A DNA stretch of 64,000 nt. It comes from Maridesulfovibrio ferrireducens (lineage in GTDB: Bacteria > Desulfobacterota > Desulfovibrionia > Desulfovibrionales > Desulfovibrionaceae). Where the stretch lies: the NCBI RefSeq assembly GCF_900101105.1, contig NZ_FNGA01000004.1, positions 425,206 through 489,205 on the forward strand, read 5' to 3'. The notes beneath the pieces are model-generated. The model had not been told where the DNA came from, made no database searches, and saw only the letters and a program-made list of their open reading frames with translations. Of this stretch, positions 19,022 through 28,479 are shown piece after piece. Every line of letters starts with the position of its first letter. The stretch's first letter is position 1. Both the position numbers and the translations under genes were made by a program.

Positions 19022-19444
19022 CTATTCAGCGGTTATGAAGATTGTTTTTTGCGGTTTAATGATGCACTTGAGCAGGACTATTTCCAGTACTCCATCCTTA
19101 AATGTGGCTCTTACATTTTCCGGATCGACCCGGCATGGAAGTGGGATAGTCTTTTTAAAATGGTTGGTTTTTCGGCCGCCTTGGAAGGTGACCTTTTTTT
19201 CACCGGAAATAGTCATAGTCGTTTCAGTAACAGAAACTCCCAGATCTTCAGCCTGAAAGCCGGGCATGGTGGTTCTCACCATAAGTGATTCATTCTGTTC
19301 TTTCATTTCAGTTCTGGGGGTGCAGTCAATTATTCCGCAAACTGAAGGGATGCCGTAATCCACACATAGACTGTCAAAGAGTCTATCCATATCATTTTTA
19401 AGTTTTTCTATTTCCCGGCTTCCCCACGAAGTAAGATTGGGCAT
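19022..19444 (-). CDS. Small heat-shock protein Hsp20/alpha-crystallin family
   Basis: A 140-residue holdase chaperone with an alpha-crystallin domain: MVRTTMPGFQAEDLGVSV, then TMTISGEKKV, and the closing VRATFKDGVLEIVL strand. The IxI/V tail is replaced by LLKCIIKPQKTIFITAE. ATG at 19444 is chosen because TAAGGAGA lies 7 bases upstream. The frame is open further upstream but has no such site. It is the first gene of the operon with the LonB-like protease. Confidence 0.9.
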   Translation of the reverse strand: MPNLTSWGSREIEKLKNDMDRLFDSLCVDYGIPSVCGIIDCTPRTEMKEQNESLMVRTTMPGFQAEDLGVSVTETTMTISGEKKVTFQGGRKTNHFKKTIPLPCRVDPENVRATFKDGVLEIVLLKCIIKPQKTIFITAE

Positions 19445-19790
19445 GTGTAATCTCCTTATTATATCTAGTGGGAATATAAGTTGTATATAAGTTATCACAT
19501 GGCTGAAAAGATTAGCAACTGCTTTAACAAGGAAAACCAGTTTTTACTTGATTTGGTAAAAACTAATGTGTTTTGAGGGTGCAAGTGGAATAATTAAGCA
19601 AAAAATGTGATTTTAATCTTATAAATAGAACGAAGTTGTGTTTTTGTACTGGTTCAGCCTTGCATGTTCATGGTTCATAAGATATTTGGTTCATCTCTTC
19701 AGGATTGTTAAAAAAGACATAGAAAGTGTTTTTGATATGTTTTTAATTATCCTGATCATGTGGAACGTAATAAATTTTTGAGGAGTGAAC
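19445..19790. other. Intergenic region between divergent hsp20 and amino acid ABC operons
   Basis: About 345 bases of AT-rich DNA without a gene. It must hold the promoters of both divergent units. The heptamer TGGTTCA occurs three times in direct orientation at 19650, 19671 and 19687, ahead of the transporter operon. A sigma-54-like element at 19650 was examined and rejected on spacing. Confidence 0.6.
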
Positions 19791-20582
19791 ATGAAAAGAT
19801 TATTAGTAATTCTTATGGTTGCTATGATGTTGGCCTTCGCAGTCATGGCTCAGGCTTCTGATGATTCATGGAACAAAGTTAAGGATAGCGGAAAGCTCGC
19901 AATCGGGCTTGATGATGCTTTCCCTCCAATGGGCTTCCGTCTTGACGACGGCAAACTTGTCGGCTTTGATATTGATGCGGCAGAAGAAGTTGGAAAGCGC
20001 CTCGGAGTTAAGATTGTTTGGCAGCCTACCGCATGGGACGGCGTTATTCACTCTCTCAATTCAAATAAATTTGACTGTATCTGGAATGGCATGACTATCA
20101 CTGCTGAACGTCAGGCCAAGGTTCTTTTTTCAAAGCCTTACATCATGGACGGACAGATTGCAGTTGTTGCTATGGGTAACAAAGACGTTAAGTCTTCTAA
20201 AGAACTCGGCGGCAAAATCGTTGGTGTTCAGAAAGGTTCCCCTGCTTTGGAAGCTGCAAAGAGTCTGAAACCTGCTCCTGTTGAAATTCGTGAATATGAC
20301 ACCAACCCTAAAGCATTCCTCGACCTCGAAGCCGGTCGTATTTCTGCTGTTGTTGTTGATAACATTGCAGGTCGTTACTACATGTCCACCCGTCCCGGAA
20401 AATACATGGGTCTGCCCGGATTCATTTCCAGCGAACCTTTCGGTATTGCTTTCCGCATGAATGATAAATCCCTTGAAGAAAAAGTTCAGTCCGTTATTGA
20501 TGCAATGGTTGCTGACGGAACAATGGGTAAAATCTCCCGCAAGTGGTTCGGTGAAGATATTACCAATCCTGCTAAATGGTAA
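19791..20582 (+). CDS. Polar amino acid ABC transporter, periplasmic binding protein
   Basis: A 263-residue secreted protein of the SBP family 3 (HisJ/GlnH/FliY type). The signal peptide ends near AQASDD. The mature start GKLAIGLDDAFPPMGFRLDDGKLVGFDIDAAEEVGKRLG contains the family signature G[FY]DxDxA and is followed by the ligand-site segment WNGMTITAERQ. ATG 19791 is preferred: AGGAG stands 5 bases before it, and the GTG at 19785 overlaps that site. It is followed by permease and ATPase genes in one operon. The substrate is a polar amino acid, not further resolved. Confidence 0.93.
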   Translation: MKRLLVILMVAMMLAFAVMAQASDDSWNKVKDSGKLAIGLDDAFPPMGFRLDDGKLVGFDIDAAEEVGKRLGVKIVWQPTAWDGVIHSLNSNKFDCIWNGMTITAERQAKVLFSKPYIMDGQIAVVAMGNKDVKSSKELGGKIVGVQKGSPALEAAKSLKPAPVEIREYDTNPKAFLDLEAGRISAVVVDNIAGRYYMSTRPGKYMGLPGFISSEPFGIAFRMNDKSLEEKVQSVIDAMVADGTMGKISRKWFGEDITNPAKW

Positions 20583-20585
20583 AAA

Positions 20586-21623
20586 ATGATTACTTTAGAT
20601 AATAAATTCGGAAAGAGCGGGGCTTTTTTGGCCTCGCTCTTTCTCTTGCTTACCCTTCTTACGGTTACGGCTGTTTCAGAAGCCGGAGAAAAGTCCGACG
20701 CGATTCTTAAACAGGCGCGCGACGCTCTGTCGCTTGGTCATATTGATCAGGCACAGGTTTTATTTGAGCAAATTCCTGCTCCCGGACCGGAAGGTGATGA
20801 CGGTGAGTTTGTATATTCCCGTATGCAGCTTGCACGGCTTAATTTTTCTCTTAAAGATCTGAATCAGGCTAAAAAATACAGCGAAGAGATTATTGCGGTT
20901 TATCCTGATAATATTGAAGCTAAAAATTTTATAGCATCTGTGGATAGATCTATGCGTCCTCAGTGGCGTCAGATTGTAGATGACTGTTTGCGTTTTTTGC
21001 CGTCGCTCCTTAAAGGCGCGACCATGACGCTTGTGCTCGTATTTTTTACAATGTTAGTTTCTCCCATCGGCGGACTACTCATTGCGTTGGGTAAGATCAG
21101 TAAGGTTCAGCCTTTTTCTGGCATAAGCTGGTTTATTATTTGGTTTTTTCGCGGCACACCGCTTCTTTTACAACTTTTCTTCATTTATTATGGGTTGCCG
21201 GCGATGGGGATTACTTTATCCCCGCTTGTTTCAGCCCTGATCGGTTTGGGTATTAACTATTCCGCGTATCTTGCTGAAATTATACGAGCTGGAATTCAAT
21301 CAATTGATCATGGACAGACCGAAGCAGCTAAAGCTTTAGGAATGACCTACTCCCAGACCATGCGCCGGGTTATAATTCCTCAGACTTATAAGAGAATTAT
21401 TCCTCCGTTTGCCAATGAATTTATTGCTCTTATCAAGGATACAGCACTTGTTTCAACCATCGCGATGGTTGAGCTTATGCGTGCGGCAGATCAGATGTTC
21501 AACGCATATTTCAACATCACTGTGCTTGTTCTTGCTGCATTTATTTATCTTATTTTTACAACCGTGTTCACCTTTGCTTTCGAGAAACTCGAATATAAGG
21601 TGGGGGTATACGAAAGGCGTTAA
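20586..21623 (+). CDS. Polar amino acid ABC permease with extra N-terminal TPR-like periplasmic domain
   Basis: The C-terminal 215 residues are a standard HisM/GlnP permease: FLPSLLKGATMTLVLVFF opening, RGTPLLLQLFF, and the EAA loop EAAKALGMTYSQTMRRVIIPQ beginning at E246 that contacts the ATPase. Before it lie about 130 residues not found in ordinary permeases. They comprise a signal-like hydrophobic segment (about 12-32) and a helical region with tetratricopeptide character (DALSLGHIDQAQVLFEQI, LKDLNQAKKYSEEIIAVYPDNIEAKNF). This part should lie in the periplasm, where it could dock the binding protein. The gene starts 3 bases after the binding-protein stop. Confidence 0.92.
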   Translation: MITLDNKFGKSGAFLASLFLLLTLLTVTAVSEAGEKSDAILKQARDALSLGHIDQAQVLFEQIPAPGPEGDDGEFVYSRMQLARLNFSLKDLNQAKKYSEEIIAVYPDNIEAKNFIASVDRSMRPQWRQIVDDCLRFLPSLLKGATMTLVLVFFTMLVSPIGGLLIALGKISKVQPFSGISWFIIWFFRGTPLLLQLFFIYYGLPAMGITLSPLVSALIGLGINYSAYLAEIIRAGIQSIDHGQTEAAKALGMTYSQTMRRVIIPQTYKRIIPPFANEFIALIKDTALVSTIAMVELMRAADQMFNAYFNITVLVLAAFIYLIFTTVFTFAFEKLEYKVGVYERR

Positions 21624-22388
21624 ATGGAAACCATTTTAGAATTAAAACAGGTTGTTAAATCTTTCGGCTCTCTCACTGCGGTCAATCATATCGACCTGAA
21701 AATTAAGCGCGGAGAGAAGGTTGTTATTGTCGGCCCAAGCGGGTCTGGCAAATCCACTCTTTTGCGGACAATGAATTTCTTAGAAACCATTGATTCCGGT
21801 GAAATATTATTTGAGAAAGAACCTTGCGGATATGTAACCCGCGGCGATAAACTGGTACTTGATTCTCAAAAGAAGCTTTGTGCTTTACGCTCTGAAATCG
21901 GCATGGTTTTTCAGCAGTTCAATCTTTTCCCGCACATGACAGTTCTCCAGAATGTGATGGAAGGGCAGGTAACTGTACTGAAAAAAAGCAAAGCTGAAGC
22001 GAAAGATACAGCTTATAAAATGCTTGATAAAGTAGGTCTTCCTGATCGCTCGGATGTTTATCCGGTGACTCTTTCAGGCGGACAGAAACAGCGTGTCGCT
22101 ATTGCCCGCGCACTTGCAATGCAACCCAAAATGATGCTTTTTGACGAGCCTACGTCTGCGCTTGATCCTGAACTTGTCGGAGAAGTTTTCGACACAATTC
22201 GGTCGCTTGCAAACGAAGGAATGACTATGGTAATCGTCACCCATAATATGGGATTTGCTCGCGAAGTTGCGGATACGGTAATTTTTATGGAACAGGGAGA
22301 TTTTATTGCAAAGGGAACTCCTGATGAATTCTTTTCTTCTAAGGTTTTGCATCCGAGAATCAGCGAGTTTTTAGACAAGCTGTTATAG
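21624..22388 (+). CDS. Polar amino acid ABC transporter ATPase (GlnQ/HisP type)
   Basis: A 254-residue ABC ATPase with Walker [11 protein letters not shown]-loop [12 protein letters not shown], signature [15 protein letters not shown], Walker [15 protein letters not shown] and switch histidine in VTHNMG. It starts immediately after the permease stop codon with no gap, completing the binding protein-permease-ATPase operon. A terminator follows. Confidence 0.95.
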   Translation: METILELKQVVKSFGSLTAVNHIDLKIKRGEKVVIVGPSGSGKSTLLRTMNFLETIDSGEILFEKEPCGYVTRGDKLVLDSQKKLCALRSEIGMVFQQFNLFPHMTVLQNVMEGQVTVLKKSKAEAKDTAYKMLDKVGLPDRSDVYPVTLSGGQKQRVAIARALAMQPKMMLFDEPTSALDPELVGEVFDTIRSLANEGMTMVIVTHNMGFAREVADTVIFMEQGDFIAKGTPDEFFSSKVLHPRISEFLDKLL

Positions 22389-22435
22389 ATATCTCCTCCC
22401 GGGGAAACCGGTAACGAGCCGGAACTGAAAGTAGA

Positions 22436-22470
22436 GACGCCTGCGGATTATTCCGCAGGCGTCTTGTTTT
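22436..22470 (+). terminator. Terminator after amino acid ABC operon
   Basis: A perfect 12-bp stem GACGCCTGCGGA with a TTAT loop (22436-22463) is followed by TTGTTTT. Confidence 0.93.
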
Positions 22471-22504
22471 GTGTGCTTGCAGTTAATGGCTTGCTGTTTT
22501 AATA

Positions 22505-23608
22505 GTGGCATTAATGAATAAAGTAATATCAGACTTTTATAGAGTTTTCATCCGGCCTATTGATCCTGGTCTGTTTATCACACGGTATGCGGCTAAGTCT
22601 GTTGTTGCGTGCGCCGTGGCTCTTGCCATTGCTTATTTTTCGGGCGTGACAGAGCAATTTCTTCCATGGTGTGTCTACGGTTCTGTGATAGTAGTTCTGT
22701 TCAGGGCCGGTAGTACTTTGAAAAAACGTAAAATTGTTGCGGCGACGCTTTGCTTGATTGTTGCCTGCCTTGTGCCTGTCTCTACTTTTATCGCCAACTA
22801 TTCCATAATCTCGGAAGTGTACCTTTTTATTCTGGCTTTTCTGGTATTTTTTATACCTGTTGTCGGAGTGTCCGCTGCGACAATCGGAATAGGCGTGCTT
22901 ATTGTTAATCTTATCGCTCTAAACTCTCCTGAACCTTTTATTACCGGACTTTGCCGTTCAGGATATGTGCTTTATGGAAGTTTCATTTCTTACCTTATCC
23001 TTTTTTATCTATGGCCGATGCGCCCTGAAAAGGTTTTGTCTAAAGCCGGAGGTTTGGCTTTAACAGATATAGGTGATTATTTCAGGTGCGTGGCCGGTTC
23101 TCTCGGCGGCAAAAAGGATCAAGAAGAATTGTCTGAGATTCATGAAAGATCTGTCGCCTCGCTTAGGCGTTACAGGAGGTTCATGGAAGCAATGAATGTT
23201 GATCCAGTAAAAGAGCTGGGCAAATATGAAGGGCCGTCCGCCCTGTATGCTTTACTTATCAGAATGCTTGAGGCTGTTGTCGGGCTTGCTAACAGTCGGC
23301 GGTTTGCAGAGCATAGTCCTATTTTCTCAGGGCTTCGTTTAAAATTTTCACAGCTGGCATTGAAAAGCTCTATTGTTTTTGATGTGCTTGCCGCTAATCT
23401 TTCTACGGGAAAAGGTGGCGTCGATTTGTCTGAGATAAATACGGGAATTGCGGAACTTGAACGAGAGTTGCTGGATTTGGGGGCGTATAAAAAAGACGAA
23501 GGGTTGCGCGACGAATTTCTTGAAGCTTGGGGGGCTCTATACGGTCTCCGAAATCTCTGTTTTGAATTCGAGGAGATGTGCCGGGTTTGTAGAGGCGGTG
23601 GCAAATAA
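22505..23608 (+). CDS. FUSC-family membrane protein, first of a split pair
   Basis: A 367-residue protein with about six membrane helices in the first 170 residues (CAVALAIAYF, YGSVIVVLFRAG, IVAATLCLIVACLVPV and others), followed by a cytosolic helical domain. Layout and sequence character resemble half of a fusaric acid resistance/YccS-type exporter. GTG 22505 is listed; ATG at 22514 is equally possible and neither has a good ribosome site. The stop overlaps the start of the next FUSC-like gene (TAATG), so the two are coupled and may form a hetero-oligomer equivalent to one full-length protein of about 700 residues. Confidence 0.72.
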   Translation: MALMNKVISDFYRVFIRPIDPGLFITRYAAKSVVACAVALAIAYFSGVTEQFLPWCVYGSVIVVLFRAGSTLKKRKIVAATLCLIVACLVPVSTFIANYSIISEVYLFILAFLVFFIPVVGVSAATIGIGVLIVNLIALNSPEPFITGLCRSGYVLYGSFISYLILFYLWPMRPEKVLSKAGGLALTDIGDYFRCVAGSLGGKKDQEELSEIHERSVASLRRYRRFMEAMNVDPVKELGKYEGPSALYALLIRMLEAVVGLANSRRFAEHSPIFSGLRLKFSQLALKSSIVFDVLAANLSTGKGGVDLSEINTGIAELERELLDLGAYKKDEGLRDEFLEAWGALYGLRNLCFEFEEMCRVCRGGGK

Positions 23609-24717
23609 TGTTTAAAGCCATATTTGGAACTTTGCGTCAGGAATTCCGTCTTGATTCGATTCCTTTTCAGCATGCGGTGCGAGCTGCTTTGGCGATCACC
23701 ATAGCGGTAGTTGCCTCAAAATTTTTAGATTTACGCCATGCGATATGGCTCCCTGTAAGTGTCATCGTCGTGATGCGGCCATCCGTCGGCGGAACACTGC
23801 GTATCGGCTGGCGGAGATTGTGGGGGACTGTGCTGGGTGCGGCGCTTGGGGTGGGGATTCTCTTTTTGAATCCCGCTAACACTGTACTCATTTCGCTGAT
23901 TGCTCTTTCTTTTTTTCTAGTTATTTTGTTACGGGTTTTTAGCTATACAGCCTTTTCATGCGCTCTGACAGCCGGAATTATTTTATTGCTTGGCATGCTT
24001 TTTACCGACGGGTGGCAATTCGGGCTTGAAAGAATTCTTGATACTGTTCTCGGGGTGGGAATCGGGATAGCGGCCTCTTTCGGGGTGTGGCCGAATATGG
24101 CGCGTAAAAATCTGCGCAAAAAAATGTTTGAACTGGTTCATACACAAGCGGTACATTTTGAAAAGCTGACTGATTCATATCTTCACGACAGCGTCAGTGA
24201 AAGTGATCTTGTATCAACTCGTATTGATGCTTCTATAAAACTTGATCAATGTTCTGAGATATTTAGAGAGGCTGCGGCAGAACCGGGGCTGCGAGGGTGG
24301 CAGCGTGATAATCTTACCCGTTTAATACGGGTTTTTACACGTATGCACAGATTGCTGACCGCTATGTCGACAATTATCCGCAGAGGTTATGGCGGGCCGC
24401 TTTCACCTATAGCTGACGGGATGAAAAATATTTTGCAGGTGACGCAGGATCATTATGCGTGGCTTGAATGTTACGCTTTGCATCCCGATGAGTGTCGACC
24501 TGTTCCTGATTTTGAAAAGGCCGTAAACGATTTTATACGTACTGTCGGTGATGCTCGAATTCGTGGTGACTTTGAAGATGTTCCGCTTGAAAGGCGTAAC
24601 AATATCTCGGCTTTTATCTGGAACATCCGCTCGCTGGGTGCTGAGATTGATCGTGCCGGCAGAAGACTTCATGAGTTGCGGCACGGGCGGGAATCTAATT
24701 TAACAAAAGGAAAGTAA
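23608..24717 (+). CDS. FUSC-family (aromatic acid exporter-like) membrane protein
   Basis: A 369-residue protein. The N-terminal six-helix block has the FUSC_2 signature region (HAIWLPVSVIVVMRPSVGGTLRIGWRRLWGTVLGAALG) and is followed by a cytosolic helical domain of about 200 residues. It is coupled to the preceding gene and is followed 3 bases later by an AI-2E family gene. The likely role is export of organic acids or lipids. The substrate is unknown. Confidence 0.87.
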   Translation: MFKAIFGTLRQEFRLDSIPFQHAVRAALAITIAVVASKFLDLRHAIWLPVSVIVVMRPSVGGTLRIGWRRLWGTVLGAALGVGILFLNPANTVLISLIALSFFLVILLRVFSYTAFSCALTAGIILLLGMLFTDGWQFGLERILDTVLGVGIGIAASFGVWPNMARKNLRKKMFELVHTQAVHFEKLTDSYLHDSVSESDLVSTRIDASIKLDQCSEIFREAAAEPGLRGWQRDNLTRLIRVFTRMHRLLTAMSTIIRRGYGGPLSPIADGMKNILQVTQDHYAWLECYALHPDECRPVPDFEKAVNDFIRTVGDARIRGDFEDVPLERRNNISAFIWNIRSLGAEIDRAGRRLHELRHGRESNLTKGK

Positions 24718-24720
24718 TCA

Positions 24721-25848
24721 ATGTCGCAAAACGATATCCCGTACACTTTTGACCGCGTGTTCAGACTGGCGCTGGCGGCCGGTTCTATCTGGCTTACTGT
24801 TCTTTTGCTTTCTTCTTTGAGTGATGTGTTGCTACCGTTTGCGGTTGCTCTGACTCTGGCATATTTGCTTAATCCGCTTGTTGAATTGACCGGCCGGATC
24901 ATCAAAAACAGGATGGCGGCGGTGGTCGTAACACTGACCGTAATAATTGTGCCTGTAGGAAAACTTTTATGTTTAGCCATGAGTATGGTGGGTTCTGAGC
25001 TGAGTCATATCGGAAAGCTATTTGCGATTCTTGTTAATGATTCGGCTGCGGCAAAGCGTGCTGCTGAATATCTGCCCGCAGATATCTGGAAGTTTTTGAC
25101 CGACCTTGCTCAGCAGGATGATGTTCGTCAATTTTTGAGTGAATCGGGTGTGGCAAATATGCTTCATGCCGCAGCTCAGAAAGCCCTGCCCGGAATCTGG
25201 AATCTGGTAAGTGGTTCCGCGCAAGTGTTTGCTGCGCTCGCAGGTGTGTTTGTGATCATTCTTTATCTGGTTTTTCTGCTGGCTGATTATGATAAGCTTC
25301 GCAGCTGGCGTTCTCATTTGCCGGAAAAATATCGCGCACGAGTCTCTTCATTTATTGATGAATTTACCAATATCACAAATCGCTATTTCCGCACGCAGGC
25401 ACTTATTGCGCTTATTATCGGGTGTTTGTTTTCAGCAGGATTTATGCTTATAGATTTACCCTTGGCCATATTGTTAGGGTTGCTCATAGGGTTGCTCAAC
25501 ATGGTGCCATATCTGCAAATAGCAGGACTTGTGCCTGCATTCTTGTTTGCAGGATTAAGTGCGCTTGCAACTGGCGGCAGCTTGTGGGGCGGTTTCGCCG
25601 GAGTCGCAGCTGTGTTTGCGGTAGTGCAAATAATTCAGGACGCAGTGCTTGTACCAAAGCTTCAGGGCGAAAGTCTTGGTTTGTCACCGTGGATGATTCT
25701 GCTGTCGCTGTCAGTGTGGGGAAAACTTCTCGGATTTCTCGGGCTGGTTATGGCCTTGCCGCTTAGTTGCATGGCGCTGGCTGTTTATCGGCAGTATACT
25801 GCGGCGCGGGAGAAGAAAAGTTTTGAAGAGGCTGACATTAATCCCTGA
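24721..25848 (+). CDS. AI-2E transporter family (PerM/TqsA-like) membrane protein
   Basis: This 375-residue protein has the family pattern: N-terminal helix pair with LPFAVALTLAYLLNPLV, a soluble middle with helices (about 90-160), then six helices including LLGLLIGLLNMVPYLQIAGL and the C-terminal QDAVLVPKLQGESLGLSPWMILLSLSVWGKLLGFLGLV. Members range from autoinducer-2 exporters to Na+/H+ antiporters, so the name does not prove AI-2 transport. AAAGGAA precedes the ATG. It is the third gene of a membrane-protein operon with the two FUSC genes. Confidence 0.9.
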   Translation: MSQNDIPYTFDRVFRLALAAGSIWLTVLLLSSLSDVLLPFAVALTLAYLLNPLVELTGRIIKNRMAAVVVTLTVIIVPVGKLLCLAMSMVGSELSHIGKLFAILVNDSAAAKRAAEYLPADIWKFLTDLAQQDDVRQFLSESGVANMLHAAAQKALPGIWNLVSGSAQVFAALAGVFVIILYLVFLLADYDKLRSWRSHLPEKYRARVSSFIDEFTNITNRYFRTQALIALIIGCLFSAGFMLIDLPLAILLGLLIGLLNMVPYLQIAGLVPAFLFAGLSALATGGSLWGGFAGVAAVFAVVQIIQDAVLVPKLQGESLGLSPWMILLSLSVWGKLLGFLGLVMALPLSCMALAVYRQYTAAREKKSFEEADINP

Positions 25849-25986
25849 TTAGAGTAGTTAAGGGAGTGTGACGAATATTTATAAGTAGCTCAGTGGAAAC
25901 TTCGTTGGAGTTCCTCGTTACGCTGCGGTTTTGTGCTGAAGACTTCTGCCCTTGAAAATTGTATTTACATTACTGGGAGTGGAAGA

Positions 25987-28479
25987 GTGAATGAGCGTTC
26001 TTTTAAGTTTATTTTTGTAAAGATAGCCGTAGCAGGCTGCCTGTTGCTGGGGCTGTCTGGTATTGTTGCCTATCTTCCAGGATTTGAACTGTTAGGTCGT
26101 GTCCGTTCTGATTACATTCCCATGGCGCCCAGCACATCTTGTTCTTTTATTGTTCTATCACTTGCAACCTTGGGCCTTGTTAAAAAGAATCTTCCAATTC
26201 TGGTTCAACGAATTGTTGTCATTGCAATAGCTTTGGCAGCAATTTTTGGTTTGTTGGAATTCTTACAATTATTTTCTGCGATAGATCTTAGTCTCGAAGA
26301 CAAAATTTTCCCTGAACTTGGAACAATGAACGGTGTCCCGGTCGGCCGAATGTCTCCGAGTACCGGCTTTCTTTTCTTTTTCTCAGGCACAACATTACTC
26401 TGTCTTTTTTTAAGCAAGAATCGTTCTGATTCCAATAATAGAAATCTAAATCAAATGGCAGGGATACTTTCGTCTTTAGTCTTATTTTCTGCGGTGACGT
26501 TTGTGCTGGGATATGCGTATGGCACACCCCTTTTATATGGTAATCATATAATCCCGATGGCGTTTACGACTGCTATTGGATTTGGGCTTCTTGGCGTGGC
26601 GCTTATTGCTTCTAATGGAAGAGATTTTTACCCGCTGAGTTCTTTTAGTGGTAGCTCAACACGTGCTCTGTTGATGCGGGCATTTCTGCCTTTAATTATT
26701 TTTGTTGTACTCGTGCAAGGAGTTGTTGTTCGAGTATTCCCTCTGCTTGAAGGTGTGAATGAAGCCCTTTTCTCTGCTTTTTTGGTTGTATTCTACGCAC
26801 TTCTTGCCGGAATTGTTGTAAATAAGGTTTCAAAAAAGGTTGGAGACCAAATTGATTTAGCTGAGGCCGCGTTGCTTTCAAGTAAACGTCGCTTGCAGGA
26901 AGTTGTTTCCAAATCTCCTATTCCTATATTTCTTATAAATTATAATGGAGAAGTCGAGTTACTTAATCAAGCGTTCACAAGGGTACTTGGTTACACAATA
27001 AATGATATCGGAACGATGGATTCTTGGTGGAGGTTGGCATATCCGGATCTGGAGTGTCGGCAGAAAAGTCAGGAAGAGTGGAACCGAGTTTTGACCGAAG
27101 CTCAATCTACAGGGGGAGATGTCAGCCTTAGATATAAAGAAGTGCAGCACAAAGACGGCGGATTGAGAACTGTGGAGTTTCGGACGATGCCTCTTGATGA
27201 CATTGTGATTATTACAATGATCGACCTGACTGAACATCTTTTGCTTGTCAAAGAGTTAACCGAAGGTGAAGTCAGACTTTCCGAGGCACAACGGTTGGCT
27301 CATTTGGGATGCTGGGAGTGGGATATTGTTAAAGGAACTCTGTGGTGGTCGGATGAAGTTTACAGAATATTTGGTTTACAGCCTGATCAGTTAAAAATGA
27401 CCTATGAGTTGTTTTTACAGGCAGTCCATCCAGATGACAGACAGTATGTTCAATCTTCGATAGATTTGGCTTTAGTTGAGAATAATCCTTACAGCATTGA
27501 ACATCGTATTGTCTTACCGGACGGAAAAATTAAGACTGTGCATGAGCGCGGAAAAGTCACGCGTGATGATGAGACCCCAGTTTACATGATGGGGACAGTG
27601 CAGGATATTTCGGAAAGGAAAATATTGGAAAGGCAATTGATTCAGGCAACTAAAATGGAATCAATCGGCCAGTTAGCGGCGGGGGTGGCTCATGAAATTA
27701 ATACTCCGACTCAGTTCATACAGCATAATGTGAGTTTTTTTCAGGAAGCCTTTAGCGATATCATCCTGCTGATTAATGATTATGAAAAATTACGGGATGA
27801 ATCTGTGTCGGATTCGCGATTTTCGAATATTCATACCATAATAAAAAAAAGGTCAGAAGACATTGAGTATGATTACCTTATTTCCGAAGTGCCCAAAGCG
27901 ATTGAACAATCTTTAGAAGGTCTGTCGCAAATTATGCGTATTGTACAATCCGTCAAACTCTTTGCTCACACCAGTTCTGTTGAAAAGGTGGCAGTGGATA
28001 TCAACAATCTTATAGATACAGTCATTACGGTTTCAACAAATGAATGGAAATACCACTCAGATGTTCATTTGGATTTGGACAGAATTATCCCGCCTGTTTT
28101 TTGTGTTCCTGATCAGATTAGTCAGGCTTTGCTAAACATAGTGATTAATGCGGCACATACTAATAATGACAAAGTTCAATCCGGAGATGTCAATAAAGCC
28201 GGAATTTTTGTTTCTACTAAATTGGAAGAAGATTTTATTATTATTTCAATACGGGATGAAGGAATGGGCATCCGTGCAGATGTTCAGGATAAAATATTCA
28301 ATCCGTTCTTTACGACCAAAGAACTGGGGAAGGGAACTGGACAGGGGCTGGCTCTGGCTTATCGGGCTATTGTTGACGGACATGGCGGAACTATTGATTT
28401 CGAAACAGTAGTCGGTGAGGGGACGGTTTTTACTGTAAAGCTGCCTCTGGTGCAGCATAAAAAAGGGTTTACAAACTAA
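25987..28479 (+). CDS. Membrane-bound PAS sensor histidine kinase
   Basis: An 830-residue two-component sensor. The first 290 residues hold about eight membrane helices of an unassigned integral sensor domain. Two PAS domains follow, at about 300-420 (SPIPIFLINYNGEVELLN) and 435-545 (LGCWEWDIVKGTLWWSDEV, PAS_3 type). Then come the HisKA helix with phospho-acceptor H569 (GVAHEINTPTQF) and an HATPase domain (NIVINAAHT, DEGMGI, GKGTGQGLALAY). GTG 25987 is preferred over GTG 25933 because GGAG lies 7 bases upstream. No response regulator is adjacent. The last codons and stop lie inside the duplicated tRNA terminator sequence described separately. Confidence 0.9.
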   Translation: MNERSFKFIFVKIAVAGCLLLGLSGIVAYLPGFELLGRVRSDYIPMAPSTSCSFIVLSLATLGLVKKNLPILVQRIVVIAIALAAIFGLLEFLQLFSAIDLSLEDKIFPELGTMNGVPVGRMSPSTGFLFFFSGTTLLCLFLSKNRSDSNNRNLNQMAGILSSLVLFSAVTFVLGYAYGTPLLYGNHIIPMAFTTAIGFGLLGVALIASNGRDFYPLSSFSGSSTRALLMRAFLPLIIFVVLVQGVVVRVFPLLEGVNEALFSAFLVVFYALLAGIVVNKVSKKVGDQIDLAEAALLSSKRRLQEVVSKSPIPIFLINYNGEVELLNQAFTRVLGYTINDIGTMDSWWRLAYPDLECRQKSQEEWNRVLTEAQSTGGDVSLRYKEVQHKDGGLRTVEFRTMPLDDIVIITMIDLTEHLLLVKELTEGEVRLSEAQRLAHLGCWEWDIVKGTLWWSDEVYRIFGLQPDQLKMTYELFLQAVHPDDRQYVQSSIDLALVENNPYSIEHRIVLPDGKIKTVHERGKVTRDDETPVYMMGTVQDISERKILERQLIQATKMESIGQLAAGVAHEINTPTQFIQHNVSFFQEAFSDIILLINDYEKLRDESVSDSRFSNIHTIIKKRSEDIEYDYLISEVPKAIEQSLEGLSQIMRIVQSVKLFAHTSSVEKVAVDINNLIDTVITVSTNEWKYHSDVHLDLDRIIPPVFCVPDQISQALLNIVINAAHTNNDKVQSGDVNKAGIFVSTKLEEDFIIISIRDEGMGIRADVQDKIFNPFFTTKELGKGTGQGLALAYRAIVDGHGGTIDFETVVGEGTVFTVKLPLVQHKKGFTN

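Noticed and set aside
19650..19664. Sigma-54-like promoter TGGTTCAGCCTTGCA
   Set aside because: Only 9 bases separate the GG and GC elements instead of the required 10.
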